Under the pieces are notes generated by a model. That model ran no database searches. It was given only the letters and a program-made list of their open reading frames with translations, and was not told the DNA's origin. Below, in pieces: positions 18,201-26,203 of a stretch of DNA of 64,000 bases (positions are counted from its first letter, which is position 1; each line of letters opens with the position of its first letter). Source of the stretch: DATKPA01 sp051955985 (GTDB taxonomy: Bacteria > Planctomycetota > Phycisphaerae > WQYP01); the NCBI GenBank assembly GCA_051955985.1, contig JBQCGD010000071.1:1-64000 (forward strand). The letters run 5' to 3'. The translations under genes were made by a program, and so were the position numbers.

Positions 18201-18583
18201 TTTCGAATCCCCACGTGGACCTTCTGAATTTCTGGGGGCTTGTTCCGGACGGGTGGGGCGATTCCGCGGGCCTGCTCGACGAACGCCGGCGCCCGCGCCC
18301 CGCTTTCGACCGGCTGAAGAAGCTGATCACAGAAACCTGGCACACGCGCGTCGCCACGACGCTGCCGATCGACGGCACACTCACCACTCGTGCTTTCCAT
18401 GGCGACTACGAGCTCACGTTCACGCTTCCGGACGGCAAGACCATCACTACAAACGTTACCGTGCCGGAGAAGGAATCCGCCACCATTCGCATTTGCCTCG
18501 ACACGGCCAAGGGTACCGCTGCGGAGATCCAGCCGGTCTCCCAGCCCGCGTCGCAACCTGCCTCTCAACCCACTGGAAATTGA
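15257..18583 (+). CDS. Polytopic GT-C-like membrane protein fused to a GH10 glycoside hydrolase domain
   Basis: This 1108-residue protein joins two domains not normally found together. Residues about 20-560 carry ten or more hydrophobic helices with a first periplasmic loop FLKHWADPSLFTNDEM, like GT-C / PMT-related membrane proteins. A periplasmic linker follows to about 690. Residues 690-1010 form a GH10 TIM barrel: FGCSLGF start, acid/base Glu847 in YWQITNEGRD and nucleophile Glu947 in IHITEMLLPLG, about 100 residues apart as in xylanases, and NFWGLVPDGWGDSAGLLDE near the end. A beta-rich tail ends in QPASQPASQP. The ATG at 15257 follows GGGAG. It could cleave beta-glycans at the cell surface while anchored in, or coupled to, a glycan-handling membrane domain. 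Confidence 0.85.
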   Translation: MSSAVQPFPQLAEQRQRFAIESSVPASVGVALCLLLAVAQIAIAGYRLGVGNQSIQIAFLKHWADPSLFTNDEMVKQTLPLYPSYFFRGLAPLLKMFPLDALYFTLHVLTTFFTLVTTYFLGRSIFRSHASGLAAVALLVAGHHHALAGDTLYSAGFTHTYVALPLALAALGLAYRRQMLWAFAVAGVLFDLHALTGAYTLLMLIAALLADFPETPFRAWIARTGLCAAISIGVSAPTLLQMLHAHQTFDTTWLNLMQLRSADHSFPATWWDAGNPDLPRFALLFALFALSWGFSPARRADNQRALRVSIYMSSAVLALFAIGYLFTEVWPMPLMIRLQPFRASRLLMVLMFVHIAHAAVEGIRVGWKGRALTPDGSMLPLSGLVRGAEVFAGILVLMTLAVPSLLPLLPLTVLVVTIAAFISGRLSMTQAILAGGSLIVAILAYKQIQFPVPLLSTDLSLLPHEWLTSRLAWSALGAATLFAILLSVLRHPVPRIVTLAATLIAGAICTGILFGGEFNAPPVDANLASISAWARKDTPKDALFLTPTGFSNFRIDADRALVGDWRDGTQLYFSGNFAPDWFSRVTDLEPGLERTPDGNRLLTRGRPLGTLETDALLALARKYHAAYILLPTPPKDHEKPLQVAYSDAHYTAYLPRPSAQAAAIPKGVINPAQWLAMQKFMQTTVQQNIEKYRKADVTLQVVDSSGRPVQDLPVVFNQVRHAFNFGCSLGFFEPNNISPIGDQKAAPVTPQELQLFPSVFNASMIPFTSKWLYIERKPGEYYFNDLDKYVDYCTEHHIQVEYHFLSGIAPSWLERNQAKRVQEFPKYASTVVGRYADRIKYWQITNEGRDMQAVPGVYKTLRAKYPNLQLGIADCVKFWSEDSNPVGARMDMYRGVQAIAWLKSQGVKLDFFGIHGHRPYGLWADPRTMYDVIDTVAQQGVKIHITEMLLPLGDNIIGPVRRGIWTPQLQADFLEQYTRVCFSNPHVDLLNFWGLVPDGWGDSAGLLDERRRPRPAFDRLKKLITETWHTRVATTLPIDGTLTTRAFHGDYELTFTLPDGKTITTNVTVPEKESATIRICLDTAKGTAAEIQPVSQPASQPASQPTGN

Positions 18584-18586
18584 GCG

Positions 18587-18601
18587 GGATCTTTGAGATC
18601 C
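18587..18601. terminator. Small hairpin between convergent genes
   Basis: GGATCT and AGATCC flank TTG directly after the GT-GH10 stop. There is no T-run, so it is at most a weak, possibly bidirectional terminator between the convergent fusion gene and the CPBP gene. Confidence 0.3.
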
Positions 18602-18625
18602 AAGCGGCGGCCCCGACCCATCCGA

Positions 18626-20023
18626 TCAACTGATCATCAGCACGGTCATCATTAATACGAGCGTGTTGTTGATGCAGTGCGCCACCATGCACCCCAGAAT
18701 GCTTCCACGCCACTCGCGGATGCCCGCCAGCACCAGTGCGATGCCCCCGAGCACCGGCAGCGCCGCGAGGCCCTGCGGGTGAATGATCGCAAACACAAGG
18801 GAGACGAGGAGCGCCGACCGCCACCACCCCCACCGCTCACGGAGGTGGGCAAAGAGCGTCCCGCGAAACATCAGTTCCTCGGTGATCGGCGCCCAGACGC
18901 TCGCCAGGAGCAGCAGCAGTCCGACGCGCAGCGGATCCGGCGAAATGTCGCGCGTGATCGGGTGGGTCGGATCCGCCCCCGTGAGCTTCACAATGAAAGA
19001 CGTGATGACCACTCCGATCGCCAGCACCGGCAGTCCCGCAACGTATCCCACGGCTCCGCAGGCAAGTTCGGTGAAGAATCCGCGGCCGGCGTGGAGTCCC
19101 ACCGCGGCGCGCCATTCGCCCCAGGTCTGTCCGCACAACATCGGCCAAGCCACCGCCACCGCGAATCCGAGGGGCAACAGCAGCAGGCCCCACCGCGTGC
19201 TGATCGGCAGAAGGTGCAGCATCAGCACCAGCGATCCGAGGATGTAAATTGAGAGGTAGGCGGCGAATCCCTCCACATAGGGCGTGCGCTCTGCGGGCAG
19301 CGGCCGTGAGACTCCGAACCGGGTCGGCAGCCTCCCGAGGTACCACAGGACGATCCCCGTGATCAGCAGGACGAGCCCGACCAGGAGCGCCAGGCCGATG
19401 CACAGGACGAAGAGGGCGCCAACAATGACGGTTCGCTTCGCTGCGTCCAATGTCGCCGCGCGAAGGGGATCCGTTTCCGGTTTTCCGTAGCTCTTCGCCA
19501 GGTTGGCGAACCAGCCGAAGCGTTCCTGAAATCCTATGGGCTCTTTCGCTCCGCCCGCACCCGCGTACAACACGCGAAGGTATTCCGCATCCTTCCGCAA
19601 GGCGGGGGCAGCGGCCTCGGCGGCATCGATGTCGCGCAGGGCCTCCGCCTTGCCGGAAACTTCCGCCCGCACGGTTGCCAGCGCGAGTCGGTCTTGCGGC
19701 GATTTGGCTGCGGTGCGCATCGCCTCGGCCACAGCGTCGGCAGCCCTCTCCGGCCCCGCTGCCGGCGCCGCGCCTGATTTCCCGGCCGGCGCCGCGGGCG
19801 CGGCTTTCACGCTCTCGAACAACTGCTCCATCCCCACGATGTAACGGCCCGAAATCAGGAGCCGCAGGTCCGGGCCCTCCTCCTCACTGGCGCGCCGCTG
19901 CGCCCGCTTTTCTAGAGGCATGATCAGCAGCAGGACGGCGACCACGGCGACGATCAGCCCCCATGCAGCCAGTTCCCGCACGCGCCACGGCCGCTGTTCG
20001 ATTGTGTATCCCGTGTCGGTCAT
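18626..20023 (-). CDS. CPBP-family intramembrane glutamic endopeptidase
   Basis: A membrane protease-like protein of about 465 residues. After one N-terminal helix comes an alanine-rich soluble stretch (about 60-160) and then seven or more helices. The CPBP (Abi) motifs are present: EELMFRGTLF with the paired Glu, FAIIHPQG and AHCINNTLV. Relatives include Rce1 and bacteriocin-immunity proteases. The large extracytoplasmic N-terminal region is unusual for this family. Several in-frame starts exist (20059 TTG, 20035 and 20032 ATG); I favour MTDTGYT at 20023, without a clear ribosome binding site. Confidence 0.8.
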   Translation of the reverse strand: MTDTGYTIEQRPWRVRELAAWGLIVAVVAVLLLIMPLEKRAQRRASEEEGPDLRLLISGRYIVGMEQLFESVKAAPAAPAGKSGAAPAAGPERAADAVAEAMRTAAKSPQDRLALATVRAEVSGKAEALRDIDAAEAAAPALRKDAEYLRVLYAGAGGAKEPIGFQERFGWFANLAKSYGKPETDPLRAATLDAAKRTVIVGALFVLCIGLALLVGLVLLITGIVLWYLGRLPTRFGVSRPLPAERTPYVEGFAAYLSIYILGSLVLMLHLLPISTRWGLLLLPLGFAVAVAWPMLCGQTWGEWRAAVGLHAGRGFFTELACGAVGYVAGLPVLAIGVVITSFIVKLTGADPTHPITRDISPDPLRVGLLLLLASVWAPITEELMFRGTLFAHLRERWGWWRSALLVSLVFAIIHPQGLAALPVLGGIALVLAGIREWRGSILGCMVAHCINNTLVLMMTVLMIS

Positions 20024-20151
20024 GCGGGGCATCATCAGGGATAGCCGCGTGCGACTCAACGGAGAACCGTGCCGTCACGCAAAAATTGCGACCCCGGACA
20101 AGGTCCATTTTTCATTGACCTCTCCCTGCCCGCGCCCCACAATCCACTTCA

Positions 20152-21294
20152 ATGCCCAGGCACTATCACACAATCGTCCTCGGACTTGGCGCCATGGGCT
20201 CCGCCGCCGCTTTTCACCTCGCCAAACGCCGCCTCGCCGTCCTTGGTCTCGAACAGTTCGACATTCCGAACGACCTCGGCTCTTCGCATGGTCAATCCCG
20301 GCTTATCCGATTGGCCTATTACGAACATCCGGACTATGTGCCGCTCCTCCGGCGTGCGTATGAACTCTGGCGGAATCTTGAATCCGAGATGAACCAGGTA
20401 TTTCTGCACATCACCGGCGGCCTTTATCTTGCCGCTTCCAGCCACGAGCTCATCACCGGTTCTCTCGCCTCGGCCAAACAACACCACATCCCGCACGAGC
20501 TGCTCTCGGCGAACGCCATCAAGCGGCGTTTTCCGCAGTTCCAGCTTCGGAAGGAGTTCGTGGCCCTTTACGAACGGCATGCGGGATTTCTGCAGGTGGA
20601 AAAAGCGGTCCTCGCGCACGCCAACGCGGCGCGGCGGCACGGCGCCGATCTTCACACCCGCGAGGCCGCGCTCGAATGGTCCGCCGCGAACGGCAAAGTC
20701 TCCGTGCGCACCGCCAAGGACACTTACACGGCCGACCACCTTCTGCTCACGGCCGGCCCGTGGATGGGCCAAATGATGCCGGCGCTCGCCCGGAAACTCA
20801 CGGTCACGCGCCAGGTGATGATGTGGTTTCAGTGCAAGAATCCTCAGCAATTTCAGATTGGCGAGTTCCCCTCCTGGTGCATGGCCACCGAAGCCAAGGG
20901 CCTCGTGTATGGTCCGCCGATCCTCCCCGAAGACTCGAGCCCCCCCGGCCTGAAGGTGGCCCATCACTACCCCGGGCAAGGCACCTCGCCCGAGACGGTC
21001 GAACGCCTTGCACTTCCGGCCGACGCCCACGTCGTCCGCAATATTCTGCTTTCCCGGTTGCCGGACGCCAACGGGCCGCTGCTTGCGCACAAGGTCTGCC
21101 TCTATACGAATTCCCCCGACCAGCATTTCATCATCGACCAGCATCCTGATTACCCGAACGTCCACTTTGCCGCCGGCTTTTCGGGCCATGGCTTCAAGTT
21201 CGCGTCTGTGATTGGAGAGGTTCTCGCCGACCTATCCGCCAAAGGCTCGACGGAGCACCCGATCCAGTTCCTCCGCCTGGAGCGCTTTCCGTGA
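20152..21294 (+). CDS. Monomeric sarcosine oxidase / N-methyltryptophan oxidase family FAD enzyme
   Basis: A 380-residue FAD-dependent amine oxidase. The N-terminal GLGAMGSAAAFHLAKR is the dinucleotide motif and SSHGQSRLIRLAYYEHPDY is the MSOX/MTOX signature. The C-terminal VCLYTNSPDQHFIIDQHP contains the Cys (about residue 316) that carries covalent FAD in this family, then AAGFSGHGFKFA. The substrate is probably an N-methylated amino acid. It is a single gene with its own terminator and starts 128 bases from the divergent CPBP gene. Confidence 0.9.
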   Translation: MPRHYHTIVLGLGAMGSAAAFHLAKRRLAVLGLEQFDIPNDLGSSHGQSRLIRLAYYEHPDYVPLLRRAYELWRNLESEMNQVFLHITGGLYLAASSHELITGSLASAKQHHIPHELLSANAIKRRFPQFQLRKEFVALYERHAGFLQVEKAVLAHANAARRHGADLHTREAALEWSAANGKVSVRTAKDTYTADHLLLTAGPWMGQMMPALARKLTVTRQVMMWFQCKNPQQFQIGEFPSWCMATEAKGLVYGPPILPEDSSPPGLKVAHHYPGQGTSPETVERLALPADAHVVRNILLSRLPDANGPLLAHKVCLYTNSPDQHFIIDQHPDYPNVHFAAGFSGHGFKFASVIGEVLADLSAKGSTEHPIQFLRLERFP

Positions 21295-21350
21295 TCAGGT
21301 CAGTGTCGGCAGCAGCTTCGAGTGTGGAATTCCTCTGCTTCGCATGAGAA

Positions 21351-21379
21351 GCCGCGCCCCCGAGCGCGGCCTTTTTGTT
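21351..21379 (+). terminator. Rho-independent terminator
   Basis: GCCGCGC and GCGCGGC form a stem around CCCCGA and are followed by CTTTTTGTTT. It ends the oxidase transcript and lies against the stop codon (21380-21382) of the convergent isochorismatase gene. Confidence 0.8.
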
Positions 21380-21970
21380 TCACCCGCCGCGCGAACCCCG
21401 GAGCTCAATTTCGGAACTCAGCCCGATTTTCGCCCCGCAAAACCGCTCAAGCTGGGTGAGCGCCGTGTTGTGGTCGAAATCGCTCTCGGCCGCACAGCAA
21501 TCCGATAGCACCACGATCGGATACTGCCGCATGTGCGCATCGTGCGCGGTAAACAGGACACACAGGTTGGTGGCGATCCCGGCCAGGATCAGCCGCTCCG
21601 CCCCGAGGTCTTCGAGCAGCGGCTCAAGGGATGTGGCGTAAAAGGCCGAGTGACGCGGCTTCAAAATGAAATAATCGTCCGCCCGCGGCTTGAGTCCCCG
21701 CGCCAGCCGATGACCCCGCGCGCTGGTCTTGGCGCATCGCGCGTAAATCTCCCGAAAACTGTCCCGCCACATCCCGAAATTGTCATTGATATACACCACA
21801 GGCACCTTCGCTCGATCACACTTCCCCCGGAAATGCTTCAACCGCGGCACCATCCGCTCGGCCCAGGGCAAGACCTTCTCGCCTCCCACAAATTCCAGGT
21901 CATTGATTACATCAATCACCAGCAACACATCCCCGCCGCGCCGCCGCTTTATCTCATTGTCCCGAGCCAT
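21380..21970 (-). CDS. Isochorismatase-family cysteine hydrolase
   Basis: A 196-residue hydrolase of the isochorismatase/nicotinamidase fold. The catalytic Asp is in LLVIDVINDLEF, the Lys in ILKPRHSAFY and the Cys in LILAGIATNLCVLFTAHDA, with the cis-peptide GIATN preceding it. The ATG at 21970 follows GAGGAG at a good distance; upstream in-frame residues look noncoding. Members hydrolyse nicotinamide, ureas or N-carbamoyl compounds. The substrate is unknown. Confidence 0.88.
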   Translation of the reverse strand: MARDNEIKRRRGGDVLLVIDVINDLEFVGGEKVLPWAERMVPRLKHFRGKCDRAKVPVVYINDNFGMWRDSFREIYARCAKTSARGHRLARGLKPRADDYFILKPRHSAFYATSLEPLLEDLGAERLILAGIATNLCVLFTAHDAHMRQYPIVVLSDCCAAESDFDHNTALTQLERFCGAKIGLSSEIELRGSRGG

Positions 21971-22273
21971 CTTTGCTCCTCGTGTTCCCCGACCTTCGAC
22001 ACGGAAGCCTAGGCGGCCATCTGTGCAGCTTCCATACGGCGGGTCTTTTCTGCTCGCGATTCCCATTGCCGGTTGCAGGTTGACGCGGAGCGCCGAATCG
22101 CGTGAGCTGGCCAAACGTTCTCAAAACTTACAAGCATTGAAACCGTCCACCGACCGGGCTCGCGCGCCGCCACCCCCCTCGCGCACATTAAGCCTGATCG
22201 GCAGCGTTTCCGGGGTGGGAGAGGTTTAGAATGCTGAGGCCGCCGTGGCATGTGAGGCAGGGGTGCAAATCAG
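21971..22273. other. Intergenic region, nothing recognised
   Basis: About 300 bases separate the sulfotransferase stop from the downstream isochorismatase start on the same strand. I find no convincing ORF, repeat copy or RNA fold. The gap is long enough for a separate promoter for the isochorismatase gene. Confidence 0.4.
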
Positions 22274-23413
22274 CTACGCTGCACTGTGGGAGATCCCCGA
22301 GTCCGCCCCCGCGTCTTCCTCCCAGGACTCCGCCGCCTTGCCCCCCTGCACCTTTTCCGCCCGGCGCCGCGACCGCGGAAGCAGGGTGCGTTGAATGTTT
22401 CCCAGCAGTCGGTACGCCCCGGCCTTGCAGAGCAGGTTCAATCCCACGTTCACAGCTCGCCGGCCGGGCGACACCGCGGGTGCGTCGGTGTCGTCGTAGC
22501 CGAACGTGCGAAGCTCTGCGCCCATCATCGAGTTCAGGATCAGCCGTTCTGCATCCGTCACGTGCCGGCGCCATGCGCTGATTCGCGATTCGTCGGGCCG
22601 CTCCACTGCGTTGGATTTCCATGACTGCTCGTGCGCGGGCACCACCGGGCTGGGGCCCCCTGCATCGAGTTGCCCCGGATCGAATTCGATATTGAAAAAC
22701 GCATTGATCCCCCGCAGCGCGGTTTCGGGATCCATGACGAGGTCTTCATACCGGACCACGTGAAAGGAGCGCGGGTAATCCCGCAGAAAGTCCCGGGCCA
22801 GCCGGGCGCATCGCGTCCACTTCCACGCCTGCCGCCGCAAGGAGCGATGCGCGGTCCAGGGGGCCTCCATGATGGAACGGACGACATCGCGGCCGTCGCG
22901 GACGATGCAGACAATCCGGGCTTCGGGGAAACATTGGAGGATCAAGGGGACGCGCAGAAGATGGAACGGCGTCTTTTCTCCCGCCCGCTTTTTGTCCCAC
23001 CGCTCGGCATAGAGCGCCAATAGCGTGTTGAAGAGCTCCGGATAAGTTGGCGTTCTCTGCAAAAAATGAGATCGGATTGCGCCAAGATCGAGGCCGATGT
23101 CGGCGGCACGAGGGGAATTCCAGAAACGTTGAAGGATGTCCTCGTGGGACTCGGGGCGGTGGACTTGGGCGGTGGCGCGGCGGAAATTTTTCGGGACGGC
23201 TCTGAGGAAAAAATGGGTTTCGGGCATCATGGCGATATCGCGGTGCCGGCCGAGCATCACGGTGAGGAGGGTCGTGCCGGAGCGTTCGCACCCAACCACG
23301 AACAGCGGGGGCGCAGGTCGAGTATCCGGACGGCTGTCCGTTTTGTAACGGATTTCCTGGTCAGGAGATAGGCTTTTTTTGTCGGTCCCGGGATCCGGCA
23401 TCCGAGGTCTCAT
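22274..23413 (-). CDS. Sulfotransferase
   Basis: A 379-residue PAPS-dependent sulfotransferase. The 5'-phosphosulfate loop is LFVVGCERSGTTLLTVMLG (about residues 37-55) and the 3'-phosphate binding segment is ARIVCIVRDGRDVVRSIME. GEKTPFHL and RYEDLVMDPE are also typical. Planctomycetes carry many such genes, probably for sulfating surface polysaccharides or lipids; the acceptor is unknown. The C-terminus after about residue 320 is poorly conserved and basic. An alternative ATG lies four codons downstream of the first. Confidence 0.88.
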   Translation of the reverse strand: MRPRMPDPGTDKKSLSPDQEIRYKTDSRPDTRPAPPLFVVGCERSGTTLLTVMLGRHRDIAMMPETHFFLRAVPKNFRRATAQVHRPESHEDILQRFWNSPRAADIGLDLGAIRSHFLQRTPTYPELFNTLLALYAERWDKKRAGEKTPFHLLRVPLILQCFPEARIVCIVRDGRDVVRSIMEAPWTAHRSLRRQAWKWTRCARLARDFLRDYPRSFHVVRYEDLVMDPETALRGINAFFNIEFDPGQLDAGGPSPVVPAHEQSWKSNAVERPDESRISAWRRHVTDAERLILNSMMGAELRTFGYDDTDAPAVSPGRRAVNVGLNLLCKAGAYRLLGNIQRTLLPRSRRRAEKVQGGKAAESWEEDAGADSGISHSAA

Positions 23414-23839
23414 TTCTGATTATTTGTGCACATATAGGGGCCCGGATCTTAGACATTTCTTAGCTGTACGCCAAAGGCCTGCGGCGGCAATCCTCAGCAA
23501 TTCCAAAAATCGTTAGTGACGCCCTCTCATACTCTTAGATTACGCGGTTTCACGTATGTCTCCTGACATACGAAAGTGAAAGCCTAAAAATTAGGCAATC
23601 GGATTTCAGAAAACCGGCCTCAGCCGGTTATGCCCAGTTTTTCATCATCATCAATGGGCAAGCCTCAAGAAACGAAGGGCTCTGCCACCGTCCATAAGAT
23701 GCCAGAAGGAATGGCCTTACGATCAAATTCGCCATTCAGATCGGGACGAGCAGTGCATGGTACAAGGTTTGATTTAAGCACAGGGACCTTCCCGGCTCTT
23801 GGCGGAGCTTTGGGAATTGGAACGAAAGAGGAAACGAAG
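23414..23839. other. Long leader region of amt
   Basis: This 426-base region between the divergent sulfotransferase and amt contains the triple-hairpin segment listed separately (23548-23629). After that, about 200 bases run to the amt start without a convincing ORF. It is AT-richer than the surrounding genes. I see no clear sigma-54 promoter, which might have been expected ahead of amt. Confidence 0.45.
23548..23629 (+). ncRNA. Three consecutive hairpins upstream of amt
   Basis: Hairpin 1 (23548-23581) pairs TTTCAC/GTGAAA outside and GTATGTC/GACATAC inside around TCCT. Hairpin 2 (23582-23596) pairs GCCTAA/TTAGGC around AAA. Hairpin 3 (23612-23629) pairs AACCGG/CCGGTT around CCTCAG. All three are perfect or nearly so and tightly spaced, as expected for a structured leader RNA or small RNA. 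It matches no riboswitch that I can confirm. Confidence 0.4.
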
Positions 23840-25303
23840 ATGAACCACCCTTCCTGCCGTCGGCGCGGTCGCGCCTTGGTCCCTTTTTGTACCTTTTTGG
23901 TACTGCTGGGTGCGCTTTGTGTACCGGTTTTGGCCCAAACGGCGGCCCCAACTGCGGCTCCGCAGGTCTCCTCTGCGGTGCCCGGCACCCCGGACACGGG
24001 CGACACCGCCTGGATGCTTGCGAGCTCCGCGCTGGTCATGTTCATGGTGCCAGGGCTGGCGCTGTTTTATGCCGGGATGGTTCGGCGGAAGAACGTCCTG
24101 GGGACGATGATGCACTCCATGGCGGCCTTGGGGATCGTTGGGGTGGAATGGGTGATCTGCGGGTATGCGTTTGCGTTCGGGGCGGACAAAGGGCACGTGA
24201 TCGGCTGGGATTCGCAACTACTGATGCTCCGCGGCGTCACGCCGGATTTGCTGCATGCGGGGACGCACATTCCGGAGATGGCGTTCATCATGTTCCAGGG
24301 GATGTTTGCGATCATCACGCCGGCACTGATCGCCGGCGCGTTTGCCGAGCGCGTGAAGTTTTCGTCGTATGCCGTGTTCACGCTGCTCTGGTCGCTGATC
24401 ATTTACAATCCGTTGGCGCACTGGGTATGGGGCGGCGGCTGGCTTGGACCGGGCGCGGGGAACATCGGCGCGATCGATTTTGCGGGCGGGACGGTGGTGC
24501 ACATAGCGGCGGGGGCTTCGGCGCTGGTGATGGCGATTTATCTCGGCAAGCGCATTGGGTATCCGCAGAACGTGCTGCAGCCCAACTCGCTGGTGTTGAC
24601 GCTGTTCGGGGCGGGGTTGCTGTGGTTCGGGTGGTTCGGGTTTAACGGCGGTTCGGCCGGCGGTTCGAATGGCCTGGCGGCTTTGGCGTTCACGACGACG
24701 CAGATTGCGGCGGCGGCGGGCGGGGTTGCGTGGCTGCTGGCGGAATGGCGCAAGCATGGGCGTCCGACCTCGCTGGGCTTTGCTTCCGGGCTGGTGGCGG
24801 GGCTGGTGGCGATTACACCGGCGAGCGGTTTTGTTCCGCCCTGGGCGGCGCTGATCATCGGCGCCGCGGCGGGCCTGGTGTGCTACAAGGCGGTGCTGCT
24901 CAAGGCGAAGCTTGGCTATGACGACTCGCTGGATGCGTTTGGCGTGCACGGCGTGGGTGGTTACCTGGGGGCGATTCTCACCGGTGTGTTCGCGTTTGCC
25001 GCGTTCGGCGGGACGAAGGGTGCGTTCGAGGGGCACGTTGCGCAGGTGTGGTATCAGTTTGTGGCGGCGACGACGGCGGCGGTCTTCGCGGGGGTGGGGA
25101 CGCTGGTACTGGTGGTGCTTGTGGACAAGATGATGGGGTTCCGTATTTCGCGGACGGACGAGATCGAAGGTCTGGACGCCGGCATTCACGGGGAGCAGGG
25201 GTGGATGCTGGAGCAGGTGCCGACGCCGTCGGTTGCCATTCCGGGCTCGCAGCCGGTGGAGGCGGTGCCGGCGCGGAAGCGCACGGAAGTGCCGGTGCAT
25301 TGA
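23840..25303 (+). CDS. amt: Ammonium transporter
   Basis: A 487-residue Amt/MEP/Rh channel that takes up ammonium. It has a signal peptide (about 1-32, PVLAQTAA) and then eleven membrane helices, with the pore-lining signatures GDTAWMLASSALVMFMVPGL, WVWGGGWL and the twin histidines (IIYNPLAHWVWG and AFGVHGVGGYLG). DFAGGTVVHIAAG is the classic family motif. The C-terminal cytoplasmic tail is where P-II would dock. The ATG at 23840 is preceded by AGAGG. glnB follows 173 bases downstream on the same strand. Confidence 0.95.
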   Translation: MNHPSCRRRGRALVPFCTFLVLLGALCVPVLAQTAAPTAAPQVSSAVPGTPDTGDTAWMLASSALVMFMVPGLALFYAGMVRRKNVLGTMMHSMAALGIVGVEWVICGYAFAFGADKGHVIGWDSQLLMLRGVTPDLLHAGTHIPEMAFIMFQGMFAIITPALIAGAFAERVKFSSYAVFTLLWSLIIYNPLAHWVWGGGWLGPGAGNIGAIDFAGGTVVHIAAGASALVMAIYLGKRIGYPQNVLQPNSLVLTLFGAGLLWFGWFGFNGGSAGGSNGLAALAFTTTQIAAAAGGVAWLLAEWRKHGRPTSLGFASGLVAGLVAITPASGFVPPWAALIIGAAAGLVCYKAVLLKAKLGYDDSLDAFGVHGVGGYLGAILTGVFAFAAFGGTKGAFEGHVAQVWYQFVAATTAAVFAGVGTLVLVVLVDKMMGFRISRTDEIEGLDAGIHGEQGWMLEQVPTPSVAIPGSQPVEAVPARKRTEVPVH

Positions 25304-25310
25304 GTAAAAC

Positions 25311-25398
25311 GTGGTCCGTGGTCCATGGATCGTGATCCGTTGCTCCTGGGTGGATTCGGTGAGCAACGGTACGTCCAGGGACCACGGGCCGCGGGTCA
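25311..25398. repeat. GTGGTCC repeats and nested hairpin after amt
   Basis: Seven bases after the amt stop come two tandem GTGGTCC units (25311-25324). The second pairs with GGACCAC at 25379-25385. Inside, CCGTTGCTC (25337-25345) pairs with GAGCAACGG (25361-25369). The structure could terminate or attenuate transcription between amt and glnB, but its units also look like a short-period repeat family. Confidence 0.6.
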
Positions 25399-25476
25399 CG
25401 CAAGGTGAGGGGGTGGTATGTTCCCTGCGTCCTCGACTACACTATTGACGATAAGAAACTCTGAGGAGTGAAGCTC

Positions 25477-25830
25477 ATGAAATGGGTTGTCGCAATCATC
25501 CAGCCGCACCGTCTTGAAGCGGTGAAGCAGTGCCTGACGGAAGTGGAAGTATTTCGGCTGACGGTGTCGGACGTGCAAGGGTACGGCCGGCAGCGCGGGC
25601 ACACGGAATATTTTCGGGGGCAGCCGATGCAGGTGAACCTGATTCGCAAGGTGCGCCTGGACATTGCGGTGAATGACAATTTTGTGCAGCCGACAGTGAA
25701 TGCGGTCATTAAGGGGGCGCGGTCTGGGGAGAATGGGAAGGGGCAGGTGGGGGATGGGAAGCTGTTTATTTTGCCGCTGGAGAATGTGATACGGATTTCG
25801 GATGGGGTGCAGGGGTCGGATGCGATTTAA
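25477..25830 (+). CDS. glnB: Nitrogen regulatory protein P-II
   Basis: A 117-residue P-II signal protein that senses 2-oxoglutarate and ATP/ADP and controls Amt and nitrogen enzymes. The T-loop region reads GYGRQRGHTEYFRG, and the C-terminal signature is GDGKLFILPLENVIRISDG. The position of the uridylylated Tyr51 is Met here (Y45 is present instead), so control by GlnD uridylylation at that site seems impossible. GAGGAG lies 9 bases ahead of the ATG. Paired with amt, this is a GlnK-type arrangement. Confidence 0.92.
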   Translation: MKWVVAIIQPHRLEAVKQCLTEVEVFRLTVSDVQGYGRQRGHTEYFRGQPMQVNLIRKVRLDIAVNDNFVQPTVNAVIKGARSGENGKGQVGDGKLFILPLENVIRISDGVQGSDAI

Positions 25831-26203
25831 TAGGGGGGCTGGGGTCTGGGGACTGGGGTATGTGATTGGAAGCCTGCGATGGGAGTCGCGGGCTTTTTTT
25901 GTTTTGCTGGTTGGGGTTGTTCGCCCGTTGGGGCGTTCAATACGAAGGGCGCGAAGGGGGGCGGGGCGGCCGAGCCGCAATCAAACGGGAAATGGCGGCG
26001 ATGGTCGCAGATGAACGCCGATGTTTTTTTTACGGGAAGTTTTGTCAGAAAAATGAGGGGTTGAGAGACAGCCGCGCGGAGAGGGCGAGGGTGGGCGAGG
26101 GGCGGCGGGCGGGGAGTGTCTGCTTTTTGATGCGCGGGCGAAAAGACTTGAAACACAGAGGGCACAGAGGGCACAGAGAGCACAGAGATGCACAGAGGTG
26201 GGG
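25831..26203. other. Repeat-filled intergenic region
   Basis: The 373 bases between the convergent glnB and exonuclease genes hold no credible gene. They contain a GGGGNCTG repeat directly after glnB (25831-25860), a stretch with ATACGAAGGGCGCGAAGGG, a GTCGCAGATGAACGCCGATG unit near 26004-26023, and a CACAGAGGG tandem array at 26152-26200. Each belongs to a family seen elsewhere in the window. Confidence 0.7.
26152..26200. repeat. CACAGAGGG tandem repeat at the 3' end of the exonuclease gene
   Basis: Five units of CACAGAG with one to three trailing bases lie in tandem (period mostly 9). On the minus strand the array starts about four bases after the exonuclease stop codon (26206-26204). Confidence 0.8.

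Noticed and set aside
23548..23629. Match to a cyclic-di-GMP or other known riboswitch
   Set aside because: The stems exist but the conserved unpaired bases of the c-di-GMP-I class are not all present; I could not match any class by eye.
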